Shown here piece after piece: positions 52,097-59,985 of a DNA stretch of 64,000 nt (within the stretch, counting starts at the first letter, position 1; each line of letters opens with the position of its first letter). The notes under the pieces are model-generated. The model saw only the letters and a program-made list of their open reading frames with translations, did no database searches and was not told the origin of the DNA. This DNA comes from JAGVPT01 sp963827085 (lineage in GTDB: Bacteria > Bacteroidota > Ignavibacteria > UBA10030 > UBA8401). Location: contig CAWGZY010000003.1 of NCBI GenBank assembly GCA_963827085.1, positions 1,364,001 to 1,428,000 of the forward strand. The letters run 5' to 3'. A program made the translations under genes and the position numbers.

Positions 52097-53416
52097 TTAA
52101 TGAATGTACGAATTCAGAATGTTCTCCAGCATTTCCTGGCGGCCGCTTTTCAGTGCCGGCGCCCCTTCATTGAGAATCCACTTCTCCAATTCCTCCAGCC
52201 CGATTTGCCCGGACATAATCTTGGCTCCTACACCGGAATTAAAACTAGAGTATCGCTCTTCAACAAAACTGCTGAGTGCTTTATCCTTTATCATTTCATG
52301 AGCAATAAGGAGCCCCCGTGCAAATGTGTCCATTCCGCCAATATGAGCATAGAAGAGGTCCGTTGGATCGTTCGAACTGCGCCGTACTTTCGCATCGAAA
52401 TTAAGCCCTCCCTTGCCCAGCCCGTTTTGGTTCAGGATGATCATCATCGCCAGTGTCGCGCTGTAAATGTCTGTTGGAAATTGATCCGTATCCCAGCCGA
52501 GGAGCATGTCGCCTCTATTTGCGTCAACGCTCCCTAATTTTCCGGCGGCCGAGGCAATTCCCAATTCGTGTTCGAATGAATGGCCGGCAAGAGTGGCGTG
52601 ATTCGCTTCGATATTCAATTTAAAATGGTCGAGCAAATCATGTTCCTTCAGGAAATAGAGTGTTGTTGCAGAATCGAAATCATATTGATGTTTTGTCGGC
52701 TCAGCCGGTTTAGGCTCGATAAGAAACTGCCCTTCGAAACCGATTTTTTTCTTATAGTCGACAGCCATATGAAGAAAGCGCGCCATCTGCTCTTGTTCTC
52801 TTTTCAAATTGGTATTGAGCAATGTCTCGTAACCCTCCCGTCCCCCCCAAAAGACATAATTCTCGCCGCCAAGTTCCTTCGTTGCATCAATGGCATTTTT
52901 TATTTGCGCAGCTGCGTGAGCCATCACGTGCGCATTCGGACTCGTCCCTGCTCCTTGAGAATACATGGGACTGCCGAATAAATTCGCTGTCCCCCAAAGA
53001 AGTTTGATGCCGGATTCTTTCTGCAAGGTTTTTGCAAATTTTACCATGGTCTCCAAGTTCCTGCACGACTCGGAGAAACTTTCGCCTTCAGGCGCAATGT
53101 CGCGGTCATGGAAGCAATAGTAGTCGGCGCCGAGCTTTTGAAAGAACTCAAACGCTGCCGCCATCGTTTCTTTGGCGCGAGCAATCGGATCCTTTGCGGC
53201 ATGCCATTCTCTTACAAAACTCGGACCGCCAAACATATCGGAACCGTTCCCCATCATCGTGTGCCAGTAGGCGACGGAAAAGCGTAAATGTTCACCCATA
53301 GATTTGCCGCCGACTTGCTGGTGCTTATCGTAGTATTTGAAAGCCAGAGGGTTCTTTGAGTCCTTGCCTTCGTAAGGAATCTGTTTCTCAACTTTTGGGA
53401 AATACTTATTTACCAT
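52097..53416 (-). CDS. xylA: Xylose isomerase
   Basis: 439 residues, full family length, with no signal peptide (cytoplasmic). Class II xylose isomerase features: FGGPSFVREW, YYCFHDRDIAPEG with the catalytic His, VFWGGREGYETLLNT, FLIEPKPAEPTKHQYD with metal-ligand Glu, NIEANHATLAGHSFEHE and LGSVDANRGD. It converts D-xylose to D-xylulose, and it also isomerises glucose. The ribosome-binding site AGGA precedes ATG 53416. The operator/promoter at 53538-53579 lies about 120 bp upstream. No xylulokinase gene is in the window, so xylB must be elsewhere. It is the first gene of the minus-strand cluster. Confidence 0.96.
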   Translation of the reverse strand: MVNKYFPKVEKQIPYEGKDSKNPLAFKYYDKHQQVGGKSMGEHLRFSVAYWHTMMGNGSDMFGGPSFVREWHAAKDPIARAKETMAAAFEFFQKLGADYYCFHDRDIAPEGESFSESCRNLETMVKFAKTLQKESGIKLLWGTANLFGSPMYSQGAGTSPNAHVMAHAAAQIKNAIDATKELGGENYVFWGGREGYETLLNTNLKREQEQMARFLHMAVDYKKKIGFEGQFLIEPKPAEPTKHQYDFDSATTLYFLKEHDLLDHFKLNIEANHATLAGHSFEHELGIASAAGKLGSVDANRGDMLLGWDTDQFPTDIYSATLAMMIILNQNGLGKGGLNFDAKVRRSSNDPTDLFYAHIGGMDTFARGLLIAHEMIKDKALSSFVEERYSSFNSGVGAKIMSGQIGLEELEKWILNEGAPALKSGRQEMLENILNSYIH

Positions 53417-53537
53417 ATTCTTCCTCTATTCTCATCATAGCCTAATTTTGGAAAGGCTTTTATTTCTAGCAGCAAATAATGAGGCGATGCACTACCGCCA
53501 TGAGCAGAACGCTCATCCCTCGCCAGTTCAAGTTGAA

Positions 53538-53579
53538 TTGAACCGTTTCAATGGTATGAAGAAAATTTCAATATGTCAA
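53538..53579 (-). promoter_or_regulatory. Predicted promoter and LacI-type operator of xylA
   Basis: On the minus strand: TTGACA (53579-53574), 17 bp, TACCAT (53556-53551), with operator TTGAAACGGTTCAA (53551-53538) sharing the last base of the -10 box. The operator is identical to that of the GH3 operon and the next three bases (TTC) also match. It lies about 120 bp upstream of the xylA start. Confidence 0.7.
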
Positions 53580-53650
53580 GCAAAATAATGGCGAGTTAAT
53601 TCTCCAAAACTTTTTGCAGATTTTTTTTCCAAACTTCGTACGCGAAGCCG

Positions 53651-53710
53651 ATGGCGAAGCCATTCCCTCGGGATTTGCACGAGCCGTACTTTTTGGATTA
53701 TTCAGAAGTC
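53651..53710 (+). repeat. Dispersed intergenic repeat A, copy 3
   Basis: It runs from ATGGCGAAGCCATTCCCT to TTATTCAGAAGTC and aligns at roughly 80% with the minus strand of 17338-17398. The core is shared with 10590-10618. Such sequences are intergenic only and probably belong to a larger genomic repeat family. Confidence 0.65.
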
Positions 53711-53836
53711 TCTATTCTTAAAAATTACTTACAATAATTTTTTCGACGATATACATTATCATTGAAGCATGATAGGATACCTAAAATTAACCCTATAATC
53801 CTATAATAAAGAGTCAACGGTCTGGGGGCGAAGGGT

Positions 53837-54025
53837 CTAACGATGAATTTTATTTTTCGACATTGGCAAAGTCGAAAAGCACCTGGTTGCCGCCTCAAGC
53901 AGTATCGCGATCGCTGGTGGAGTTTTATTTAATGCTCGCCACGGTGCGTTTCCTTTCAGGGCATATTCACGCAAGACACTTGTTTCTTTACCCGTAAGGG
54001 CTAGGAGGAGGTCGCCTTTTGGCAT
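53837..54025 (-). pseudogene. Possible remnant of a FIST-type sensory protein (C-terminal part)
   Basis: A 62-residue frame (MPKGDLLLALTGKE to a segment NKTPPAIAILLEAATRC) resembles the end of FIST C domains, where an Ala-rich helix leads to a buried strand and an Arg after a Cys. FIST sensory proteins are often encoded beside hybrid kinases like those downstream. There is no ribosome-binding site and no upstream domain, so it would be a relic. This is a motif impression only and needs a profile search. Confidence 0.3.
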
Positions 54026-54232
54026 AATAAATGAAACATAATAACGTGCACTGTATCCGTTGACAAGGAAAGTGTGAACTTAGGGTGTTTTTCAAGCCAC
54101 AGGCAAAAATGGCTAACCACTGAGGGTGGAGAAATATGGACAGTAGAAGATTATTAGCCAAAAAACTTTAGCGCAATAGCTCAACGTGATTAGAATTAAC
54201 CATTTAATGCATTGATCCATACGGAGTTCCAC

Positions 54233-54634
54233 ATGAAAGCTCCTCCCCTTCCTTATTCAGCCTTGGTGGTTGATGATTCTGCTCACAGCCGCATACTTCT
54301 TTTGAGGCTTCTTCAGCGTAGCGGAATATCGCAGGTTGAATTGGCTGTAAATGGCGCCGATGGTATACAACGATATAAAGCATCAAAACCGGATATGGTC
54401 TTCCTTGACGCGATCATGCCGGAAATGGACGGCCTGACAGCGCTCCGGGAAATAAAGCAAATCGATCCTGTATCTATTGTTGTCATGACAACGTCATTAT
54501 CGGAAAAGGAAAAAGTCATCCAATTTAAAGATGCCGGCGCGAATTATTACTTGCTCAAACCGTTCGAGAATGACAAATTCGATCAGACACTTCTGAAAAT
54601 ACTTGCGCTCCTTGCCCAGCGTGCGAAGGAGTAA
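54233..54634 (+). CDS. CheY-like single-domain response regulator
   Basis: 133 residues from ATG 54233, with GGAG 8 bp upstream; an in-frame TTG at 54212 was not used. The entire protein is a receiver domain: acidic pair Asp14-Asp15, phosphoacceptor Asp59 (FLDAIMPEMDG), Thr in MTTS and Lys in LLKP. It has no output domain, so it must work by binding a partner. A zinc-ribbon protein with a CheY-binding-like tail is encoded 3 bp downstream. It opens the signalling cluster. Confidence 0.9.
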   Translation: MKAPPLPYSALVVDDSAHSRILLLRLLQRSGISQVELAVNGADGIQRYKASKPDMVFLDAIMPEMDGLTALREIKQIDPVSIVVMTTSLSEKEKVIQFKDAGANYYLLKPFENDKFDQTLLKILALLAQRAKE

Positions 54635-54637
54635 AAT

Positions 54638-54955
54638 ATGGAATGTCCGAACTGCAAAGCTAGCAACGGAGAAACAAAGCGATTCTGCACAGCGTGCGGG
54701 ACCCCCTTAGGCGCGCTGTGCAAACGATGCGGCAAAATGGGTCAGCCTGATGACAAGTATTGCGGCGAATGCGGAACCGCTCTTGTCACATCGTCCAATG
54801 AACATTTGTTCTCTCATCCTGCCGAGGCCGGAGCTCCCAAACAATACGCACCGGACGAAATCGAAGAACTTGTTTCTCTCCGTAAAATAGCCCGGCAAGA
54901 AGAGGCCGCGTCGGAAAGAGTAACGCAACATGACATTGATTCAATTTTCAGTTAA
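54638..54955 (+). CDS. Double zinc-ribbon protein with a FliM-like C-terminal tail
   Basis: 105 residues. Four CxxC pairs (Cys3/6, Cys17/20, Cys28/31, Cys42/45) form two zinc ribbons. A flexible region (about 50-90) follows, and the protein ends RVTQHDIDSIFS. This ending resembles the CheY-binding motif at the start of FliM (LSQxEIDALL). The gene is 3 bp after a CheY-like gene and 11 bp before the GspE-like gene, suggesting it bridges a receiver domain and an ATPase. Such a role is inference. No known family beyond zinc ribbon was recognised. Confidence 0.75.
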   Translation: MECPNCKASNGETKRFCTACGTPLGALCKRCGKMGQPDDKYCGECGTALVTSSNEHLFSHPAEAGAPKQYAPDEIEELVSLRKIARQEEAASERVTQHDIDSIFS

Positions 54956-54966
54956 CGGCTAATCGT

Positions 54967-56662
54967 ATGACAACAGAAGAACAACAATTTCTCAAAGCTC
55001 TCGTCGATCGGCACACTCTAACCCGCGAGTTGTTGAACGTGAAAGGGTCTGCATTTGAAACCGTCGCGCGTGAAAAGGGAGTGGCACGCGCCCTCACTGC
55101 GGTCTTCAATCTTTCAGAGGATACCATTGCGGATACTCTTGCCGAGGTGTTCAACTTTGCACGAATGCCGATCGCTAAAGAAATCGAGACAGCCCCGGAA
55201 CAAATACTTACCGAAGAAGAGATCCTGCACTTTCGCGTTCTTCCGGTATTCCTTATCGGTCTGGAACTCACGATGGCCTTCATCGACCCGCCGGTGAAAC
55301 AGATCATCTTGCATCTGCAGCGACTGACGGGACACAGGGTTCTTCCGGTCTTCACAACGTTTTCCGATTTCGACGCGGCGATGAAAAAGTTACCATGGCG
55401 CCATCGACCGTATCCAGTCGATCAAGTCATCCCTCCCTCTTGAAAAATATGATATTAAAGTACGGAAAGGATCGGCGCAAGCGTTGGAAGGCACCGGCGA
55501 TCCGACAATAGCGGAGTTAACCGAAGAGGTGTTGCTTCGCGCCGCGAAGGCGGGCGCAAGCGATATCCACGTGGAGCCGATGGAAGAAGAGCTCATGATT
55601 CGCTTTCGTGTAGACGGCGTGCTTCACCGGGAGATCTCGTTCCCGCTGTCCTATCACCAGGGGATGGCCTCAGTGCTCAAATCAAAATCCGGCATGGATA
55701 TGTTTGAACACTCAATCGCGCAGGACGGGAGATTCACGTTAAAATTTGCCGACCGCGTTTTCGACGTTCGGGTGAGCAGTCTTCCGCTTCTCAACGGCGA
55801 AAAGATCGTCATGCGCCTTCTCGGTAAATCTTCCATGATGATCGACCTGGCCAACCTTGGATTCACTGAAAACAATCTCCGCCTTTTTCGTTCGCTGCTC
55901 AACCTTCCGAACGGAATCATTCTGGTCACGGGACCGACCGGCAGCGGAAAAACCACAACCCTCTATTCAGCATTGAATGAGCTAAAAGACATTTCGATTA
56001 ACATCACAACCGTTGAGGATCCGGTCGAATATAAGCTTCCTCTTATCAATCAAGTTCAGGTCATGGCGGAACGCGGCTTGACGTTTGGATCGGTGCTTCG
56101 TGCAATACTGCGCCAGGACCCGAACATCATTCTTGTGGGAGAAATCCGGGACGCAGAAACCGGAATGATTGCAACTGAAGCCGCCCTGACGGGGCACCGT
56201 GTTGTCAGCACCCTTCATACCAATGATGCCATCGGTGCAATTTCTCGAATGGTCAATCTCGGCATAGCGTCGTTCTGGGTGAGTGCGTCCGTGATCGGTG
56301 TCATTTCGCAGCGCCTTGTCCGGCGAATTTGCGCCCGCTGCAAAGAGGAATATCTGCCGAGTCAAGAGAAGCTAGCAATGTTTGGACTCGCGGGCCTGCC
56401 GGCCGGCACAACTCTTTTTAGAGGCAAGGGATGCTCTTTCTGTACCGGCACAGGGTACAAAGGAAGAATGGCAATTCATGAAGTTTTTATCGTGACTGAA
56501 GAAATGCGTGACGTGATTTACGGCGAGGTCACGACGAGTAAGCTTCGCCAATTGGCAATTGAAAATAAATTTCGGGATATGCATTTTGACGGACTGCAAA
56601 AAGCCATTGCAGGAATCACGACAATAGAAGAAGTCCAGCGCGTCACCCGGCGGCTGACCTGA
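54967..56662 (+). pseudogene. GspE/PilB-like secretion ATPase, split by a frameshift
   Basis: The first frame (54967-55443) encodes a GspE N-terminal (MshEN-like) domain and stops at TGA 55441-55443. A second frame, usable from 55385 to 56662, encodes the ATPase: SDIHVEP, Walker A GPTGSGKTTT, Asp box VGEIRDAETG, His box STLHTNDA and a four-Cys zinc site (CARC, CSFC). A +1 shift in the A run 55384-55388 joins them into MKSYHGAIDRI, which restores a normal linker and family length of about 565 residues. It could be a base error, a recent mutation, or phase variation. The family powers type II secretion or type IV pili; no other such genes are near. Confidence 0.85.
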
Positions 56663-56751
56663 ATTTCACGGAACATCCCGGTCCGATTTTTTTTCATACA
56701 AGGATATCGCAGAATGCCCCTCAATGAAAATTGAAACAACGGAGTTATTGA

Positions 56752-59613
56752 ATGGCCGACAAGAAAAAAACTAATTCGGAATTATTAAACGAAGTCGCGG
56801 GGCTGCGCCGGAAGATAGCAGCTTTGGAAGAGATCGAACGAAAGTGCCTCCAAGAGCGCATTCTTCTCCGCACACTGATTAATAACCTGCCCGATGCAAT
56901 CTACGCCAAAGACGCTTCCTGCCGCAAGACTATGGCTAACCCTGCGGATGTGCATAATATGGGATTGCAGTCAGAGACTGACGTCTTGGGTAAGAACGAC
57001 TTTGAACTTTTTCCAAAAGATGTCGCTGAGGGGTTCTTCGCCGACGATCAATCGGTGATCCAAAGCGGCAAAGCCGTACTCAACAGAGAAGAGTATTTCA
57101 TCGATGAGGATGGAAAAAAACATTGGCTGATGACTTCTAAACTTCCTTTGAAAGACGAAGGGGGCAAAATTGTCGGGCTTATAGGCATTGGCCGCGACAT
57201 CACTGAAAGAAAAAATGTCGAAGAGGCGCTCCGGCATGAAAAAGCATTTATGGACGCGCTCATGGACAGCGTCCCGGACAGCATCTACTTTAAAGATCGT
57301 CAATGCCGATTGACAAAAATAAACCGCAAAATGATGAATGATCTGAAATTTGAAGATATGAACCAGGTGATCGGGAAGACCGAAGTAGATTTATTTGGCG
57401 AGGAGTTTGGCCGAAAGACGTTAGAAAGCGAGCTGCACCTGATGGCAATAGGTAAACCAATCGTGGGCTTAACCGAGAGCAGACAATTGGCTGACGGAAG
57501 CACCTGCTGGACGTCGACCACAAAGGTCCCGATGCGGGACGACAACGGTCAAATCGTCGGACTTGTCGGCATCACGCGAGAGATCAATGAATTCATGAAA
57601 GTACAAGAGGAACGCGAACATGAGCGCCACCTTCTTCGCACATTGATCAACAACCTCCCCGATGCGATCTATGCAAAGGATGCTTCCTGCCGCAAGACAA
57701 TTGCCAACCCCGCAGATGTACATAACATGGGGCTGCAGTCGGAGGCGGAAGTTCTGGGCAAAGACGATTTCGAACTCTTTCCACAAGAGGTCGCAGAGAA
57801 ATTCTACGCCGACGACCAGGTGGTGCTCCAATCCGGCATTCCGGTGCTCAACAGGGAAGAGTATTTCGTCGATGGAGAAGGGAGAAAGCACTGGCTTGTG
57901 ACGTCGAAGCTTCCTTTGACGGACCAGCACGGAAAAGTTGCCGGGCTCATCGGCATCGGCCGCGACATCACGGAACGTAAGCAAGCCGAAGAGCAGGTTC
58001 GTCTGCAACTCTCGGTGATCGCAGAGCAGAACCTTGAACTTGAAAAAGCCCGCGATGCGGCGATGGAAGCGAACAAAACGAAGAGCGCCTTTTTGGCAAG
58101 CATGTCCCACGAATTACGGACGCCGCTCAATGCCATTATCGGATACAGCGAAATGATCGCCGAGGAAATGAGCGATGACGGTGAAACACGGTACCACGGC
58201 GACCTTGACAGAATTCACATGGCGGGTAAAAATCTCCTCGAGCTGATCAACGAAGTCCTTGATCTCTCGAAGATCGAAGCAGGAAAAATGGAGCTCTACG
58301 TTGAGGAATTCCAGCTGAACAGCCTTATCGATGAAGTGGTGTCAACAGTTCAGCCGCTCACAGAAAAGAATGAAAATTCCCTTCTTGTGAACATCGCGAA
58401 AGATATCCCGACCGTGCGTCTCGACCACACCAAAGTGAGGCAAATTCTTTTCAACCTCATCAGCAACGCCTCTAAATTCACTCAAGAAGGAACAATAACC
58501 TTGAGTGCCGCCACTATTCCTCCCGCAGACCACACTGGCACCAAAATTGTCCTCAAGGTTTCAGACACAGGAATTGGCCTTACCGAAGAGCAAAAATTGA
58601 AGCTCTTCAAAGAATTCTCACAGGCAGATAGTTCTACTACCCGGAAGTACGGCGGTACAGGACTTGGCCTGGCAATCACGAAGCATTTCACAGAAATGAT
58701 GCACGGCACCATTGAGATAGAAAGTGCACCGAACCAAGGCACTACATTTACAGTAACATTACCTCAGTCCATTGAAGACACGGGAGAAAAGAAAGCGCCG
58801 GCAATCGCTCCGGCAGAAAAGGCACCGGCGCCGCTTCCGACCAATACTGCAGTATTGGTCGTGGACGACGATCAGGGTGTCCGGGATTTGCTCTTTCGAT
58901 ATTTATCGAAAGAAGGCTATCTGGTCGAATGTGTGGCCAGCGGCGACGAGGGGATAAAGCGGGCAAAAGAAATCCTGCCGATGGCCATCATTCTTGATGT
59001 GATGATGCCCCGAAAAGATGGATGGGCCGTTCTCCAGGATATTAAAAACGATCCGACGCTGAAGTCCATCCCCGTCGTCATGTATACAATGCTGGATGAA
59101 AAAAATTTCGGGCTTGCAATTGGGGCGTCAGAGTATCTCATCAAACCGGTGAACAAGGAAAAAATTCTGCAGGTCCTGGAAAAATACAAACAGAGAGCGC
59201 CCAGCGAGTACATTCTCATTGTTGACGACAACCCCGACCTGCGAACAATGGCTTCCCGGGCAATTCAAAAAGCGGGATGGGAAGTGCGAACGGCGGACAA
59301 CGGAAAATCGGCGCTCGCGCTTCTTGAAATCATACTCCCGAGCATCATCTTTTTAGACATCATGATGCCCGTGATGGACGGCTTCGAATTCCTCAGCATC
59401 TTCCAGAACCGCGAAGAGTGGAAACATATCCCGGTCGTTGTTATCACCTCAAAAGATTTGATGGCAGAAGAACGGCAGCAGTTGAACGGCATTGTCAAAA
59501 AAGTAATTCAGAAAGGCGACTTCACGCCGGAAAAACTTCTGAAACAAATTTCATTTCTTATCCCTCAACTCACAACACAAAATATTTCGCTTATAGGAGC
59601 GGCAAATGGCTAA
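56752..59613 (+). CDS. Hybrid sensor histidine kinase: PAS-PAS-PAS-HisKA-HATPase-REC-REC
   Basis: 953 residues, no membrane segment. An N-terminal coiled coil (about 1-40) is followed by three PAS domains (about 40-150, 165-280, 290-405) with PAC-type ends (GIGRDITERK). PAS 1 and 3 are near identical. HisKA has phosphoacceptor His453 (MSHELRTPLNAI), then a HATPase domain (DTGIGL, GTGLGLAI) and two receiver domains with Asp749 (LDVMMPRKDGW) and Asp869 (LDIMMPVMDGF). It is a cytoplasmic phosphorelay kinase. It follows the GspE-like gene and overlaps the next gene by 8 bp. Confidence 0.92.
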   Translation: MADKKKTNSELLNEVAGLRRKIAALEEIERKCLQERILLRTLINNLPDAIYAKDASCRKTMANPADVHNMGLQSETDVLGKNDFELFPKDVAEGFFADDQSVIQSGKAVLNREEYFIDEDGKKHWLMTSKLPLKDEGGKIVGLIGIGRDITERKNVEEALRHEKAFMDALMDSVPDSIYFKDRQCRLTKINRKMMNDLKFEDMNQVIGKTEVDLFGEEFGRKTLESELHLMAIGKPIVGLTESRQLADGSTCWTSTTKVPMRDDNGQIVGLVGITREINEFMKVQEEREHERHLLRTLINNLPDAIYAKDASCRKTIANPADVHNMGLQSEAEVLGKDDFELFPQEVAEKFYADDQVVLQSGIPVLNREEYFVDGEGRKHWLVTSKLPLTDQHGKVAGLIGIGRDITERKQAEEQVRLQLSVIAEQNLELEKARDAAMEANKTKSAFLASMSHELRTPLNAIIGYSEMIAEEMSDDGETRYHGDLDRIHMAGKNLLELINEVLDLSKIEAGKMELYVEEFQLNSLIDEVVSTVQPLTEKNENSLLVNIAKDIPTVRLDHTKVRQILFNLISNASKFTQEGTITLSAATIPPADHTGTKIVLKVSDTGIGLTEEQKLKLFKEFSQADSSTTRKYGGTGLGLAITKHFTEMMHGTIEIESAPNQGTTFTVTLPQSIEDTGEKKAPAIAPAEKAPAPLPTNTAVLVVDDDQGVRDLLFRYLSKEGYLVECVASGDEGIKRAKEILPMAIILDVMMPRKDGWAVLQDIKNDPTLKSIPVVMYTMLDEKNFGLAIGASEYLIKPVNKEKILQVLEKYKQRAPSEYILIVDDNPDLRTMASRAIQKAGWEVRTADNGKSALALLEIILPSIIFLDIMMPVMDGFEFLSIFQNREEWKHIPVVVITSKDLMAEERQQLNGIVKKVIQKGDFTPEKLLKQISFLIPQLTTQNISLIGAANG

Positions 59614-59971
59614 GCTGCTTGTGGTAGAAGATAATGAGATCAACCTCGACATGATGGTTCGCAGGCTTCAACGGCGCGGTTATACCATCGTCACTGCGGT
59701 CGACGGACAACAGGGGATCGACAAAACGCACTCAGAAAACCCCGACCTCATTCTTATGGATATGAGCCTCCCGGTCGTAGACGGTTGGGAGGCGACTCGG
59801 CAAATCAAAAACGACCCGAGCGTCAACCACATACCGGTTGTCGGCTTAACTGCCCATGCCATGGTCGGCGACAAAGAAAAGGCTCTCAATGCAGGATGCG
59901 ATGATTACGCAACCAAACCGGTCGAGTTTGAAAAACTGGTCGAGTTGATAAATCGCTTGATTCGTGTTTGA
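59606..59971 (+). CDS. DivK-like single-domain response regulator
   Basis: 121 residues of receiver domain only: acidic pair at Glu8-Asp9, phosphoacceptor Asp52 (LILMDMSLPVVDGW), Thr in LTAHAM and Lys in TKPVEF. The LTAHAMxGDKEKALNAGCDDY pattern is typical of DivK and other phosphotransfer receivers. Translation starts 8 bp inside the end of the hybrid kinase gene, so the two are coupled, and it probably receives phosphate from that kinase. It converges with the REC-kinase gene at 59986. Confidence 0.9.
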   Translation: MAKLLVVEDNEINLDMMVRRLQRRGYTIVTAVDGQQGIDKTHSENPDLILMDMSLPVVDGWEATRQIKNDPSVNHIPVVGLTAHAMVGDKEKALNAGCDDYATKPVEFEKLVELINRLIRV

Positions 59972-59985
59972 CGGAGCGGGAAAAG

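Larger units (their letters stand above)
53417..54232. other. Intergenic region between xylA and the signalling cluster
   Basis: About 816 bp. It contains the xylA promoter/operator (53538-53579), dispersed repeat A (53651-53710), and a short minus-strand frame (53837-54025) that may be a remnant. The rest, including the 200 bp before the CheY-like gene, shows nothing further. Confidence 0.5.

Noticed and set aside
55384..55392. Programmed -1 ribosomal frameshift at AAAAAG in the GspE-like gene
   Set aside because: The required frame is +1 relative to the first frame, so a -1 slippage at this site would not reach the ATPase frame.
56660..56700. T8 tract after the GspE-like gene as a terminator
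   Set aside because: The preceding possible stem (CGGA/TCCG) is only 4 bp, and the downstream kinase gene is likely co-transcribed.
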